A stretch of 64,000 bases of DNA, taken from positions 22,824-86,823 of the forward strand of contig NZ_JAWLVJ010000020.1 in assembly GCF_033100395.1 (NCBI RefSeq), in the 5' to 3' direction. Source of the DNA: Terasakiella sp033100395. GTDB lineage: Bacteria; Pseudomonadota; Alphaproteobacteria; Rhodospirillales; Terasakiellaceae. A program made the position numbers and the translations under genes. Under the pieces are notes generated by a model. That model worked only from the letters and a program-made list of their open reading frames with translations. It searched no databases and was not told the origin of the DNA. Below, piece by piece: positions 34,724 through 43,661 of this stretch (the stretch's first letter is position 1; each line of letters starts with the position of its first letter).

Positions 34724-35965
34724 ATGCAAAAAATCATCAGCCCTTTTATTTTTCTTTTCGTTAGTGTCTGGCTAATTAATCTGGGCGGAGGATTGCAGGG
34801 AACACTTTTGGGCATGCGCGCTACCCTTGAGTCATTTGATGTGACCGAGACGGGTATCGTCATGTCCTCCTACTTTATTGGTTACATTATCAGCATTATG
34901 ATCGTGCCACGGTTTATCAATGCAGTTGGACATATCCGTTCCTTTGCAGCTTTTGCATCGCTGTGTTCCGCCGTGACTTTAAGTCATGCAGTATTTGTTG
35001 ACCCTGTTTCATGGTTTGTTTTCAGATCGATTACCGGGGTGTGTTTCGGTGGTCTGGTTTTAATCGTTGAAAGCTGGTTGAATGCCTCGGTCAGCAACGA
35101 AAATAGAGGAACAGTATTTGCCAGCTACATGCTGGTGATTTTTTCAGCAGCAGCGATCAGTCAGACATTGCTCAATCTGACCAGCATACAAGGGTATGAT
35201 CTTTTTGTTTTGGTGTCGGTCATTTTGTCTTTATCTGTTCTTCCTTTAAGCCTTGGCAAAAGAATACATGCTCCGGAGATCAAGACAGCACAAAGAAAAC
35301 CGCTGTTGCTGATGTTGAAACATCATCCTTTGGGCACACTCGGTGTTTTTGTTGCCGGCTTGCTGAGTGGCGCACTATGGGCGATGACGCCTGTCTTTAT
35401 GATCCGGTCGGACTATGCGGCTTCTGAAGTTTCAATAGCAATGTTCTGCCTTATGGTTGGCGGAACACTTGCATTTTGGCCGATTGGAAAACTTTCGGAC
35501 ATGATTGATCGCCGGAAAGTTATTCTTGGCTTAACAGTGATGACGTTTGTTGTCTCCATCACCCATTTCCTTGCAGGATCAAGTTCTCCAAGCCTGTTTT
35601 ATGTGCTTGTTGGATTGTTGGGGTTTGTTTCTTTTCCGATATATGCCGTATGTGCCAGTCATATTAACGACTATCTGGAAGCCGATGAATTTATTTCCGC
35701 TTGCAGTACAATGGTCGTTTTATATGGTTGTGGTGCGTTTCTCGCCCCATTACTTTCCTCAACTTTTATGTCTTTTTTCGGGGTGGATGGCTTCTTTGCT
35801 TATCTGGCAACTGCCCAAATTCCATTGATTGCATTTGCGACCTATCGCATTGCCAAAAAAGATGTCTTGGCCGCCGAAGACAGAACTGATTTTGTCTACG
35901 ATGTCCCCAAAGTGACCCCCACAGTGAACCCGCTGGACCCTCGAAACGTGGAAATCGAAGATTGA
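34724..35965 (+). CDS. MFS transporter (YcaD-like)
   Basis: The 413-residue protein has about 12 membrane helices and the MFS loop motif GKLSDMIDRRKVI between helices 8 and 9. The first half (INLGGGLQGTLLGMRATLE, TGVCFGGLVLIVESWLN) matches the YcaD-type branch. It begins two bases after the peptidase stop, so it belongs to the NAGGN operon and may move the osmolyte, a glutamine peptide or a breakdown product. The direction of transport is unknown. No strong ribosome binding site is seen, so translation is probably coupled. Confidence 0.88.
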   Translation: MQKIISPFIFLFVSVWLINLGGGLQGTLLGMRATLESFDVTETGIVMSSYFIGYIISIMIVPRFINAVGHIRSFAAFASLCSAVTLSHAVFVDPVSWFVFRSITGVCFGGLVLIVESWLNASVSNENRGTVFASYMLVIFSAAAISQTLLNLTSIQGYDLFVLVSVILSLSVLPLSLGKRIHAPEIKTAQRKPLLLMLKHHPLGTLGVFVAGLLSGALWAMTPVFMIRSDYAASEVSIAMFCLMVGGTLAFWPIGKLSDMIDRRKVILGLTVMTFVVSITHFLAGSSSPSLFYVLVGLLGFVSFPIYAVCASHINDYLEADEFISACSTMVVLYGCGAFLAPLLSSTFMSFFGVDGFFAYLATAQIPLIAFATYRIAKKDVLAAEDRTDFVYDVPKVTPTVNPLDPRNVEIED

Positions 35966-36358
35966 ATGTTTGTACTGCCGAGATCTGTTGCGCATATTTC
36001 TGCCAATGGGATGGACCGGCTGCTCACAGCCTGCCGACAGGTTACACAATATCTGATTGATCTGTTTATAAAAAAGTCATCCCATACCCAGAAAATCGAA
36101 ACCAGAAATCACCATCTTTTCTTCGATCGGTATTGGAGTGAAAAAAGAGATGCTTTTTATTCCCTGTAGGATGCCGGAGACGTATTTCTGACCTATTTCG
36201 GGAAGGAAGGGTAAGCTTATGAGTTCACGTATCAAAGAGATATGGGGTCGGTGAATGCCTTGATGATACGCCTGGTGTATTAGGCGAATTGCTTTCCCAT
36301 AGAAAAAGCCTTCTAATCCTGCCATAACTTAAACGAGTATTTAGACATGGTGGTTGTG
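35966..36358. other. Long gap without a supported gene
   Basis: About 390 bases follow the MFS gene. Short open frames exist on both strands (67 codons at 35966-36169 plus, 82 codons at 36077-36325 minus), but neither has a ribosome binding site, known motif or convincing composition. I see no terminator hairpin with a T-run. The region could be a decayed gene. Confidence 0.4.
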
Positions 36359-36985
36359 ATGAAGGCTTTTTTGTTTCTTGTTTCTTTGTTAATGGCTGTT
36401 CCGGCGTATGCCCTGACAATTGATGAGATGTCAGACTCTGAAGCCGATGACCTTGAACGCGGTATAGAAGCAATGGAAAAGAAGGAATATGCGACTGCGA
36501 GGCACAAATTTCTTCCTTTGGCGATTAAAGGCAATCCTTCTGCACAATTATATATTGGCGTAATGTTTCTTCTCGGAAATGGGCTTAATACTGATGCCTG
36601 TGAAGGTGTGAAGTGGATTGATCGGGCAGCTCGTGAGGGCGACACTGATGCACAAATGATGATGGCTTCCATACTAAGCGATGTATCTTGGGGCCACCGG
36701 CCCGATTATCATCGCTCATATGGCTGGTTAATTACAGCTATTCAGAACGGAGCAACAGATATTAAGAAAAAGGCATATGTGTTGACCCCTAATATCCAAG
36801 ATCTTTTCAAAGTTCTCGACGAGAAGTTGACTAAAGTTGAAATGCTCAAAATTAAAAACGAAGTCACTGACGGGCGCTTTGATATAAAGACACCCGCCAA
36901 TGAATATATAGTCCGTATCAGGGAGTATCACGTTGGGGAGCATGTTATTCCTATAGCCCCATGTACACGATTATACCCTGATTAG
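36359..36985 (+). CDS. Secreted Sel1-repeat protein
   Basis: The protein of about 208 residues starts MKAFLFLVSLLMAVPAYALT, a clear signal peptide, and has Sel1-like helical repeats: ARHKFLPLAIKGNPSAQLYIGVMFLLGNG and CEGVKWIDRAAREGDTDAQMMMASIL (in each, alternate positions G, A, Y/L fit the consensus). Two more degenerate repeats follow. Sel1 proteins are binding scaffolds, and secreted ones act in envelope processes or as immunity proteins. It is convergent with, and overlaps by four bases, the 607-residue peptidoglycan-binding-like gene. A longer start at 36347 is possible. Confidence 0.75.
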   Translation: MKAFLFLVSLLMAVPAYALTIDEMSDSEADDLERGIEAMEKKEYATARHKFLPLAIKGNPSAQLYIGVMFLLGNGLNTDACEGVKWIDRAAREGDTDAQMMMASILSDVSWGHRPDYHRSYGWLITAIQNGATDIKKKAYVLTPNIQDLFKVLDEKLTKVEMLKIKNEVTDGRFDIKTPANEYIVRIREYHVGEHVIPIAPCTRLYPD

Positions 36986-38805
36986 TGTCTTCGTTGCCTG
37001 CGTTTAAGTTCTCGTTTGTCCTTTATTCCTTTTCTTTGAAGACCGTCTTCTATAGTTTTTGCTCCAATAGTAGCTGTTGGAGGCAGGCCTGGTAAGTTGC
37101 TGATTGTACCTGCTGCTTTTTCAAGTGCCTTGTGATCCTTGATTTGCTGTTTAATCTCCTTATCAGACTGGCTGGTTGGAACTAAAGCATCCTGTACCAA
37201 CGACACGCCAACCTCTCCTCTTAGTTTAAAAGCCAGCTTTCTATATCCAGCTTCCTCAAGTCGCTGAATTTCAGCTAATGCTTTTCGTTGCGCTTCAGGT
37301 GTTTTCAGTTGTCGATAAGACATGGCGGCTGCCATAGCATTCATAGCGTCATTGCCAGCCTCATCAATCAGCTTTTTATCAAGGCCCATCACTTCCCCCA
37401 TTACATGCACATTGTCGCGCCAGACATCATGATGTTTCGGCATAACAGGTTGCGGGTTTTCTTCGGCATGTTTGCGAATGCGCTCCTGTTCTTCCTTTGT
37501 ATACGTGGTGTTGATGGCTGTATCGGTTGCGTCCAAGCGACCTTCGTCATACGGGTCTCGGGCTTTACGGCGGGCTAGGTGGTCTCCCATTTCTTTTGTC
37601 GCCTCATCTGAAAGCTTTGGCCCATCACCAGATTTGAATTTCTGGTGATATGCATCGACAATGCGTGCCCGATCATCAGGGTGATACGCATTCAATGCCC
37701 CTTGGAACCCTTTGATCTGTTTTTCATCACCTGAGGCAAGGGCATCATTATATTGCTTTGCAAGATGCTCCACGGCTTCTTTTGATAATGGTTTATGTGG
37801 TGTATCTGCCTGTCCCGCATCGCTCATTGTATCGGTATACTGGTTTTGTGCCACTTGATGGCCCTTACCTTGTGACGCTCCATCCAGGCTCATTGCCGAG
37901 GCTTCCGCTAAAGCTGCCTCATTGAACGGGATGTTTGGTCCCAATTGGTCGCTTGATCGTCGGGCAGAGGATTGAGTGTTTGAGCGGTGAGGGTAATCTC
38001 CCGGTCCTTCATCATTTGCACCTGTTGAAGACGTTTGATCTCGCTCGGGCAGCTGGTGAGATAATGCTTGAATTTGATCCGCTTGTTCTTGAGCATAACG
38101 CAATTCTCCATGAGGGTCATAAGGTTCCACTTCATCTGGTGAAATGATGGGTTTGGCCTGAACCATTTTTCCAGTTTCATCATATTCCACCATGCCCGGA
38201 TAGGCGCGTTCGAACTGTTTGACCACATGGTCTCGCAAACCTGTATCACGCTTATCCTGATAGCGGTTGTCCTGCATCATAGAGCGAATACGCTCATCCA
38301 CTGTATTGCCTTGCGGCACAATGGCTGTCTTTGCTTTCTTGGACTGTTGTATATAGAAATCGTCCCAGGCCTTTTTCATATTGGCCTTTGGCTTGGACGG
38401 TGCCTTCGGTTTCGGTGTTTCCCCAAAAGGTGCAGAAGCCGTCCATGATTTATTGTCTGCCTTGCTTGAAATCGGCTGGCTGACTTCAATATTAGACGGC
38501 AAAGGGCTATTGCTTTTCTCAAGTAAGTCGGTGTTGCCAATCCCTTGACCAGCCAAGGTCTGAGAAAGCGCATTCTCCGTTGGCCCACCGGGATTCATAA
38601 TCCCATCCGCCTTCAAACCGTTATCAGCCTGAAAGCTCTTAAGCCCTGCTCCGATGTCGGGTGTTTGTGTATTAAAGTGTCCAAGGTCGGACAACGCATT
38701 TTGGGTTTTAATCACATCATCTGACATATCAAATGATGAAGAAGAAACGGGACTATCGACAGAGAATAAGTCGCTAAACCCCTTAAACATATTCGAAAAA
38801 TTCAT
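36982..38805 (-). CDS. Large protein with an N-terminal peptidoglycan-binding-like segment
   Basis: The 607-residue protein has no signal peptide. Residues about 28-90 (TQNALSDLGHFN, LKSFQADNGLKADGIMNPGG) resemble a PG_binding_1 module. A long polar, Ser/Gln/Asp-rich middle and a helical, charged C-terminal third follow; the last residues are strongly basic (KRELKRRQRRH). Near residue 200 it has VEYDETGKM preceded by a helical FERAYPGM, which recurs in the 518-residue protein at 61126-62682. I do not recognise a catalytic domain. A phage- or toxin-related origin is possible. A Sel1 protein gene lies tail to tail with it. Confidence 0.7.
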   Translation of the reverse strand: MNFSNMFKGFSDLFSVDSPVSSSSFDMSDDVIKTQNALSDLGHFNTQTPDIGAGLKSFQADNGLKADGIMNPGGPTENALSQTLAGQGIGNTDLLEKSNSPLPSNIEVSQPISSKADNKSWTASAPFGETPKPKAPSKPKANMKKAWDDFYIQQSKKAKTAIVPQGNTVDERIRSMMQDNRYQDKRDTGLRDHVVKQFERAYPGMVEYDETGKMVQAKPIISPDEVEPYDPHGELRYAQEQADQIQALSHQLPERDQTSSTGANDEGPGDYPHRSNTQSSARRSSDQLGPNIPFNEAALAEASAMSLDGASQGKGHQVAQNQYTDTMSDAGQADTPHKPLSKEAVEHLAKQYNDALASGDEKQIKGFQGALNAYHPDDRARIVDAYHQKFKSGDGPKLSDEATKEMGDHLARRKARDPYDEGRLDATDTAINTTYTKEEQERIRKHAEENPQPVMPKHHDVWRDNVHVMGEVMGLDKKLIDEAGNDAMNAMAAAMSYRQLKTPEAQRKALAEIQRLEEAGYRKLAFKLRGEVGVSLVQDALVPTSQSDKEIKQQIKDHKALEKAAGTISNLPGLPPTATIGAKTIEDGLQRKGIKDKRELKRRQRRH

Positions 38806-39032
38806 ATCTACCTGTTCCGGCTAGAGTTGATAATAGCTGGATATGGGGAGAAATAGGAATATAGTCAATACGTAGAACAAAGAAAGAAAATTGATGAAAT
38901 TTGAAGGTGATGATATAAATTAAATGTTCTTCGGGGATGGGTGCAGGCGCAAATCCTGCTGCTTGGTTCTTCGTGACCGTTTTAGTTCTAATTTTAGGCC
39001 AATATTGGCTTCAGAATATGAAGGAGACAGTC

Positions 39033-39191
39033 ATGACAAAAACGAACATTAAACGTGAGAAACAAGTAAAACCCGCAACCAACAACCTCTTAACAGCCAC
39101 TCTAAACATTTTCGTGGCGGTCACGGCGAGTTGGGCAGCTGGGTTCGTAACCCTCCTCATCCATGTGAAAAGCGCTCCCAAAACTGGTTGA
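39033..39191 (+). CDS. Small single-helix membrane protein (candidate)
   Basis: The 52-codon ORF starts after AAGGAGA (39020-39026) with MTKTNIKREKQVKPATNN and has one hydrophobic helix (LLTATLNIFVAVTASWAAGF) and a short basic tail. Its stop lies inside a terminator hairpin. The strong ribosome binding site and terminator support a real gene. An in-frame start at 38937 would add a second hydrophobic helix but has no comparable signal. Family unknown. Confidence 0.55.
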   Translation: MTKTNIKREKQVKPATNNLLTATLNIFVAVTASWAAGFVTLLIHVKSAPKTG

Positions 39192-39200
39192 GCGCTTTTC
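39168..39200 (+). terminator. Terminator overlapping the end of the small membrane ORF
   Basis: A perfect 10-bp stem, AAAAGCGCTC (39168-39177) with GAGCGCTTTT (39190-39199), and a 12-base loop; the T-run is part of the stem. Symmetric A and T tracts would let it act on both strands. Confidence 0.7.
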
Positions 39201-39240
39201 TATTTGTGCATTGTGATATTATAAACTGAGTGTAAAACAC

Positions 39241-39334
39241 ATTTTCCGTCGTCATATAATTTGGGACAAGTGAGCGCTTAAAGTCGCAGAGGACTTTGTC
39301 TCATCAGGTTTGTAATTATATGACGACGGAAAAT
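39241..39334. repeat. Perfect 21-bp inverted repeat with structured spacer
   Basis: The arm at 39241-39261 is the exact reverse complement of 39314-39334, separated by 52 bases. The spacer holds a nested 6-bp hairpin (AAAGTC 39280-39285 with GACTTT 39292-39297). The whole could fold into a long cruciform or RNA stem-loop. Total length 94 bases would also fit a miniature inverted-repeat element, but I see no flanking target duplication. Confidence 0.75.
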
Positions 39335-39351
39335 TGGTTAAATTATTATGC

Positions 39352-39392
39352 ACTTACGGCCGATGCAGGCTGTATCCACATTGGCCGTAAGT
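39352..39392. repeat. Perfect 10-bp inverted repeat upstream of the tRNA 3' end
   Basis: ACTTACGGCC (39352-39361) pairs with GGCCGTAAGT (39383-39392) around a 21-base loop. On the minus strand it lies 13 bases past the tRNA 3' end and could act in tRNA transcript termination or processing, although no T-run follows. Confidence 0.6.
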
Positions 39393-39404
39393 ATTTGAAA
39401 TATA

Positions 39405-39481
39405 TGGTAGGGCAGACAGGACTCGAACCTGTGACCAGACCGTTATGAGCGGTCGGCTCTAACCAACTGAGCTACTGCCCC
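39405..39481 (-). tRNA. tRNA with CAU anticodon (Met or Ile2)
   Basis: The minus strand folds into a full cloverleaf of 77 nt: acceptor GGGGCAG with CTGCCCT (first pair G-U), D-stem GCTC/GAGC, anticodon stem GACCG/CGGTC, loop CTCATAA with anticodon CAU at 39447-39445, variable loop TGGTC, T-stem ACAGG/CCTGT with TTCGAGT, and an encoded CCA. It is not an initiator tRNA, because the three G-C pairs in the anticodon stem and the C1-A72 mismatch are missing. Elongator Met and lysidine-modified Ile2 cannot be told apart with certainty here. Confidence 0.95.
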
Positions 39482-39516
39482 ACACGTAAGCGACTATGTT
39501 GTCGTTACAAATAGAA

Positions 39517-39547
39517 GTGGCGTGAATTTACTGGAAACTCACGCCAC
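39517..39547 (-). terminator. Hairpin downstream of rpoD
   Basis: A perfect 9-bp stem, GTGGCGTGA (39517-39525) with TCACGCCAC (39539-39547), lies 27 bases past the rpoD stop on the minus strand. It is followed on that strand by TTCTATTTG, a weak T-tract. It probably ends the dnaG-rpoD message. Confidence 0.65.
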
Positions 39548-39574
39548 GTCAAGTGTTTGTCTGTGCAAATAAAC

Positions 39575-41638
39575 TTAATAGTCCAGGAAGCTGCGCAGTT
39601 TGCGCGAACGGCTTGGGTGTTTCAGTTTACGCAAGGCTTTCGCCTCAATCTGACGGATACGTTCCCGGGTTACAGAGAACTGCTGGCCGACTTCTTCCAG
39701 CGTGTGATCTGTGTTCATGCCGATGCCGAACCGCATACGCAGCACACGTTCTTCACGCGGTGTCAGGGATGACAGGACACGTGTTGTGGTGTTACGCAGG
39801 TTGGACTGGATGGCCGCATCCAACGGCTGAACCGCGTTTTTATCTTCGATGAAATCACCCAGATGGCTGTCTTCTTCATCGCCAATCGGTGTTTCAAGGG
39901 AGATTGGTTCTTTCGCGATCTTGAGGACCTTGCGGACCTTTTCCTGCGGCATGGACAGCTTTTCAGCCAGTTCTTCCGGTGTGGGCTCACGACCGATCTC
40001 ATGCAGCATCTGACGGCTGGTACGAACCAGCTTGTTGATGGTTTCGATCATATGCACAGGGATACGAATGGTACGGGCCTGGTCCGCGATAGAACGGGTA
40101 ATGGCCTGACGGATCCACCATGTGGCGTAAGTTGAGAATTTGTAGCCGCGACGATATTCGAACTTGTCTACGGCTTTCATCAGGCCGATGTTCCCTTCCT
40201 GAATCAAATCCAGGAACTGCAGGCCACGGTTGGTGTATTTTTTGGCAATCGAAATAACGAGACGCAGGTTGGCCTCGATCATTTCTTTTTTCGCACGGTT
40301 GGCTTCGCGTTCACCTTTTTGAACGGTGGAGACAATGCGGCGGTATTCGGCAATTGGCAGGCCAACTTCGCCGGCAACTTCGGTTACACGGGCGCGCAGT
40401 TTGACAACTTCGTCGTGGTGACGTTCGGCAAAACGCTGCCAGCCCTTGGCAGGCAGTTCAGAGACGCGTTCCAGCCAGTTCGGGTCCAGTTCGTGACCGT
40501 AGTACTGTTTCAGGAAGTCCACGCGTGAGACACGGCAGCCGGTGGCAAGACGCAACATGCGACCTTCGCAGTTCATCAAAGCCTTGTTCAGACCATAAAG
40601 ATGGTCCATCAGTTCTTCGATCCGACCGTTGTTCAGGTGAACACCTTCCATCAGGACAACAAGTTCGTGACGCAGTTTTTCAATGCGACGTTCAATTGTT
40701 GCAGAAACTTTTTCACCTTTACCCAATGTGGTCAGGCGTTGTTCCTGTGACTTATGCAGCTTGTCGTAAGTCTTGGCGATTTTTTCAAACGTCTCAACGA
40801 CCTGTGGCAGGAGCTGTTCTTCCATGGCAGCCAGAGAAACGTTGTTTTCTTCTCCGTTTTCTTCTTCGCCAGTGCTTTCAGCACCTTCTTCGCCTTCTTC
40901 ACCTTCAGGTGACTCATCAAGGTCGTCGTCTTCCGAACCCGCATCTACGCCGTCCGGGGCTTCGATTTCTTTATCGTCGTCGTCATCATCATCGCCCGCG
41001 TTATCAATGTCCGCTGTGAGGGAATCGGTATCGGTGTCTTCTTCCATCTCTTTGGCAGCGGCTTCCACTTCTTCAGTGTTGGGGCCACCGCCATATGTGG
41101 TTTCCAGATCGATAATGTCACGTAGCAGAATGTCGCCATTGATCAGCGCATCGTGCCATTCAACGATAGAGCGGATGGTAATCGGGCTTTCGCAGATGCC
41201 GCCGATCATCATTTCACGGCCCGCTTCGATCCGTTTGGCAATCGCAATTTCACCTTCGCGTGACAGCAGCTCTACGCTGCCCATTTCGCGCAGGTACATA
41301 CGTACCGGATCGTCGGTGCGCCCTGTGTCGTTTTCGTCGATGTTACCAACGGCTTTTTCGTCGGACTTTTCTTCTTCGTTATCGTCTTCGGCTTCTTCGT
41401 TTTCAACAACGTTGATGCCCATTTCTGACAGCGCAGACATGGTGTCTTCGATTTGCTCGGACGACATTTTGTCCGGTGGCAAAGCGGTATTTAATTCGTC
41501 ATAGGTGATGAAACCGCGTTCTTTGCCCTTTGCGAGCATCTTTTTAACAGCGGCACCAAGGGAATCAAGAAGTGGGCCATCACCGCCTTCTTCTTGTTTG
41601 GTTTTTGCTTCGGTTTGGTTTGCAGCTTTCGCAGACAT
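39575..41638 (-). CDS. rpoD: RNA polymerase primary sigma factor (sigma-70, RpoD)
   Basis: The 687-residue protein has region 1.1 at the N terminus (LGAAVKKMLAKGKERGFITYDELN), region 1.2 (DDPVRMYLREMGSVELLSREGEIAIAKRIE), a very acidic linker near 210-260, and regions 2 to 4: DLIQEGNIGLMKAVDKFEYRRG, YATWWIRQAITRSIADQARTI, the region 3 TSRQMLHEIGREPTPEELAE, and the region 4 helix-turn-helix TLEEVGQQFSVTRERIRQIEAKALRKL. This is the housekeeping sigma factor. GGGGAA precedes the ATG. It follows dnaG, the common macromolecular-synthesis arrangement. Confidence 0.98.
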   Translation of the reverse strand: MSAKAANQTEAKTKQEEGGDGPLLDSLGAAVKKMLAKGKERGFITYDELNTALPPDKMSSEQIEDTMSALSEMGINVVENEEAEDDNEEEKSDEKAVGNIDENDTGRTDDPVRMYLREMGSVELLSREGEIAIAKRIEAGREMMIGGICESPITIRSIVEWHDALINGDILLRDIIDLETTYGGGPNTEEVEAAAKEMEEDTDTDSLTADIDNAGDDDDDDDKEIEAPDGVDAGSEDDDLDESPEGEEGEEGAESTGEEENGEENNVSLAAMEEQLLPQVVETFEKIAKTYDKLHKSQEQRLTTLGKGEKVSATIERRIEKLRHELVVLMEGVHLNNGRIEELMDHLYGLNKALMNCEGRMLRLATGCRVSRVDFLKQYYGHELDPNWLERVSELPAKGWQRFAERHHDEVVKLRARVTEVAGEVGLPIAEYRRIVSTVQKGEREANRAKKEMIEANLRLVISIAKKYTNRGLQFLDLIQEGNIGLMKAVDKFEYRRGYKFSTYATWWIRQAITRSIADQARTIRIPVHMIETINKLVRTSRQMLHEIGREPTPEELAEKLSMPQEKVRKVLKIAKEPISLETPIGDEEDSHLGDFIEDKNAVQPLDAAIQSNLRNTTTRVLSSLTPREERVLRMRFGIGMNTDHTLEEVGQQFSVTRERIRQIEAKALRKLKHPSRSRKLRSFLDY

Positions 41639-41743
41639 GCGATTCCCCGTGAAACTTAATAATCTATCTTTATTCAGCGCGATCTTTAAAACTAAAAGAA
41701 CAGACTCTTTTAAGTAAGATGCGCCAAGAATATGTAAAGAGCG

Positions 41744-43645
41744 TTAATCAAACAAATCTTCTTCATTTAATTTAAAAGAACTTCCAACGCCGCCGTCGTC
41801 CTCATCGGTATCAACCATCCCCATCAGTTTTTGGTGAGCCTGAAATTGACTCAGGGCCTGAGGGGTCATTTCCTGTTCGAGCCTGCGTTTCAATTCTTTA
41901 AACTCCGCTGCCAGATCCCGTTCTTTCACATAGAGATTGAACGTATGGTCCCAGCCCCGAAGCACATCGTCGATCGGGCGGTCAGGGTGCAAGAAGGTCT
42001 CATGCCCAATAAACTTCCCCCCGTTCGGTGCGTGAAATTTGCCAAGCAGACTATTCAGCGGTCCTGAAAACCCATTTTTTATGAGGTGGCCTTGAAGCGC
42101 GCTTGAATCTAAGCCTAAATCCCCATCGACGGTCTTTAAAACTTCCTGACGAAGTTTGTCAAGCGAATCGGATGAGAAATTCAGCAGTCCTAAACGCTCC
42201 CCAACCTCATCCATAATGGACGGGTGCAGGATGATCGCGGCCAATAACAAGGTTTCGCGCCAGTTTTGCGCATTAATTTTTGTATTTTTTGCAATATTTG
42301 TTTCCAGATGGGTGTGATGATTTTTTTTCTCAAACTTCCAGTCCCGGCGTGGCTGGAAGGGTTTTGTCTCTTTTTTTGCGCGGATTTCCTTCCACATCCG
42401 GTCTTTCAGCGCAGATAAAAAGTGACTTTTTACCGATTCGTCTTCGATCTGGAAGGCATGTTTCTTCAGTTTGTCTTCCAACAGCGCGCGATCTTCAGCT
42501 GTCTCCAGATTGATGCCCTCACTTTCCGTGCGCCACAAAAGTTCTGACAACGGAATGGCGTCATCCAAAACCGTCTGCATGGCCGCGCTGCCTTCTGCCT
42601 TGATCAGACTGTCCGGGTCCTCGCCTGTTGGCAGATGAACAAATTGCAGGCCATAGCCGGGTTTCAGATGAGGCAAAGCGCGTTCCGCCCCCCGAGAGGC
42701 CGCACGTTGCCCTGCCGCATCGCCATCGAAACACAGGGTCGGGCGTTTACTCATGCGCCACAGCAGCTGAATTTGTTCTTCCGTCAGGGCTGTGCCTAGC
42801 GGTGCAACCGCGTTGGGGAAGCCGCCTTGTGCCAGACCGATCACGTCCATATAGCCTTCGGTAACGATGATCTCTTCTTTCTTGTGCGCACTTTCACGTG
42901 CCTGGGCCAGACCGTAAAGAATGGTGCCTTTATGAAAGAGCGGAGTGTCAGGGGAGTTCAGATATTTCGGTTTGCCATCGCCCAGAATACGTCCACCAAA
43001 AGCAATCACCTTGCCGCGTCGATCCGTGATGGGGAACATGACACGTTCGCGGAATCGTTCATAAGGATTGCGACCACGATCATCGGGCTGGATGAGAAGG
43101 CCCGCTTCGATCATCAGGCTTTCTTCGATACCTTCGCGTTTCAATGCGGCTTTCAGTCCCCCCTGAATATTGGGGGAATATCCCAGACGGAACCGTTTGA
43201 TGGTTTCTTCGGTGAGACCGCGATCGCGCAGATACGCTAGACCCTTTTGACCTTCGGGCATACGAAGGGCGCGTTCATAATAAAGGGTCGCCTGTTCCAT
43301 CACGTCATAAAGTGTGTTGCGCCGTTCGGTACGTTCGCGTTGTTCGGGCGTGTCCTGCGGGACGTCCATTCCGGCCTGAATGGCCAGACGTTCAACCGCT
43401 TCGGGGAAGTTCAGCCCTTCGGTATTCATGACGAAGTCAAGGGCACTGCCGTGCGCACCACAGCCGAAGCAATGGTAGAAGCCTTTATCGTCATTGACGG
43501 TAAAGGAGGGGGATTTTTCGCTATGGAAGGGACAAAGGCCGGAATGTTCCCGGCCTTTTTTAATCAGCTTCACCCGTTTGCCGACAATCTCTGAAACAGA
43601 GACACGGTTTCTAAGTTCGTCAAGGAATCCGGGTGGTATTGCCAT
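41744..43645 (-). CDS. dnaG: DNA primase
   Basis: The 633-residue protein starts MAIPPGFLDELRNRVSVSEIVGKRV, then has the N-terminal zinc ribbon CPFHSEKSPSFTVNDDKGFYHCFGCGAHG-like motif (first cysteine near residue 38), the RNA-polymerase domain and the Toprim motifs VTEGYMDVIGLAQ and LCFDGDAAGQRAA. The C-terminal third is a DnaB-binding helicase-interaction domain. It makes RNA primers for replication. It lies 105 bases upstream of rpoD. Confidence 0.98.
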   Translation of the reverse strand: MAIPPGFLDELRNRVSVSEIVGKRVKLIKKGREHSGLCPFHSEKSPSFTVNDDKGFYHCFGCGAHGSALDFVMNTEGLNFPEAVERLAIQAGMDVPQDTPEQRERTERRNTLYDVMEQATLYYERALRMPEGQKGLAYLRDRGLTEETIKRFRLGYSPNIQGGLKAALKREGIEESLMIEAGLLIQPDDRGRNPYERFRERVMFPITDRRGKVIAFGGRILGDGKPKYLNSPDTPLFHKGTILYGLAQARESAHKKEEIIVTEGYMDVIGLAQGGFPNAVAPLGTALTEEQIQLLWRMSKRPTLCFDGDAAGQRAASRGAERALPHLKPGYGLQFVHLPTGEDPDSLIKAEGSAAMQTVLDDAIPLSELLWRTESEGINLETAEDRALLEDKLKKHAFQIEDESVKSHFLSALKDRMWKEIRAKKETKPFQPRRDWKFEKKNHHTHLETNIAKNTKINAQNWRETLLLAAIILHPSIMDEVGERLGLLNFSSDSLDKLRQEVLKTVDGDLGLDSSALQGHLIKNGFSGPLNSLLGKFHAPNGGKFIGHETFLHPDRPIDDVLRGWDHTFNLYVKERDLAAEFKELKRRLEQEMTPQALSQFQAHQKLMGMVDTDEDDGGVGSSFKLNEEDLFD

Positions 43646-43661
43646 GGTGTGTTTCTATATC

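Noticed and set aside
35966..36325. Short frames in the gap after the MFS gene (67 and 82 codons)
   Set aside because: No ribosome binding site, no recognisable motif, and opposite-strand overlap; kept only as a gap note.
39241..39334. CRISPR or attachment-site interpretation of the inverted repeat
   Set aside because: There is a single inverted pair, not spaced direct repeats; no copy of the tRNA 3' end or integrase is present.
40773..41504. Open frame of 243 codons opposite rpoD
   Set aside because: It is very serine-rich because it mirrors the acidic linker of RpoD; it is a composition artefact.
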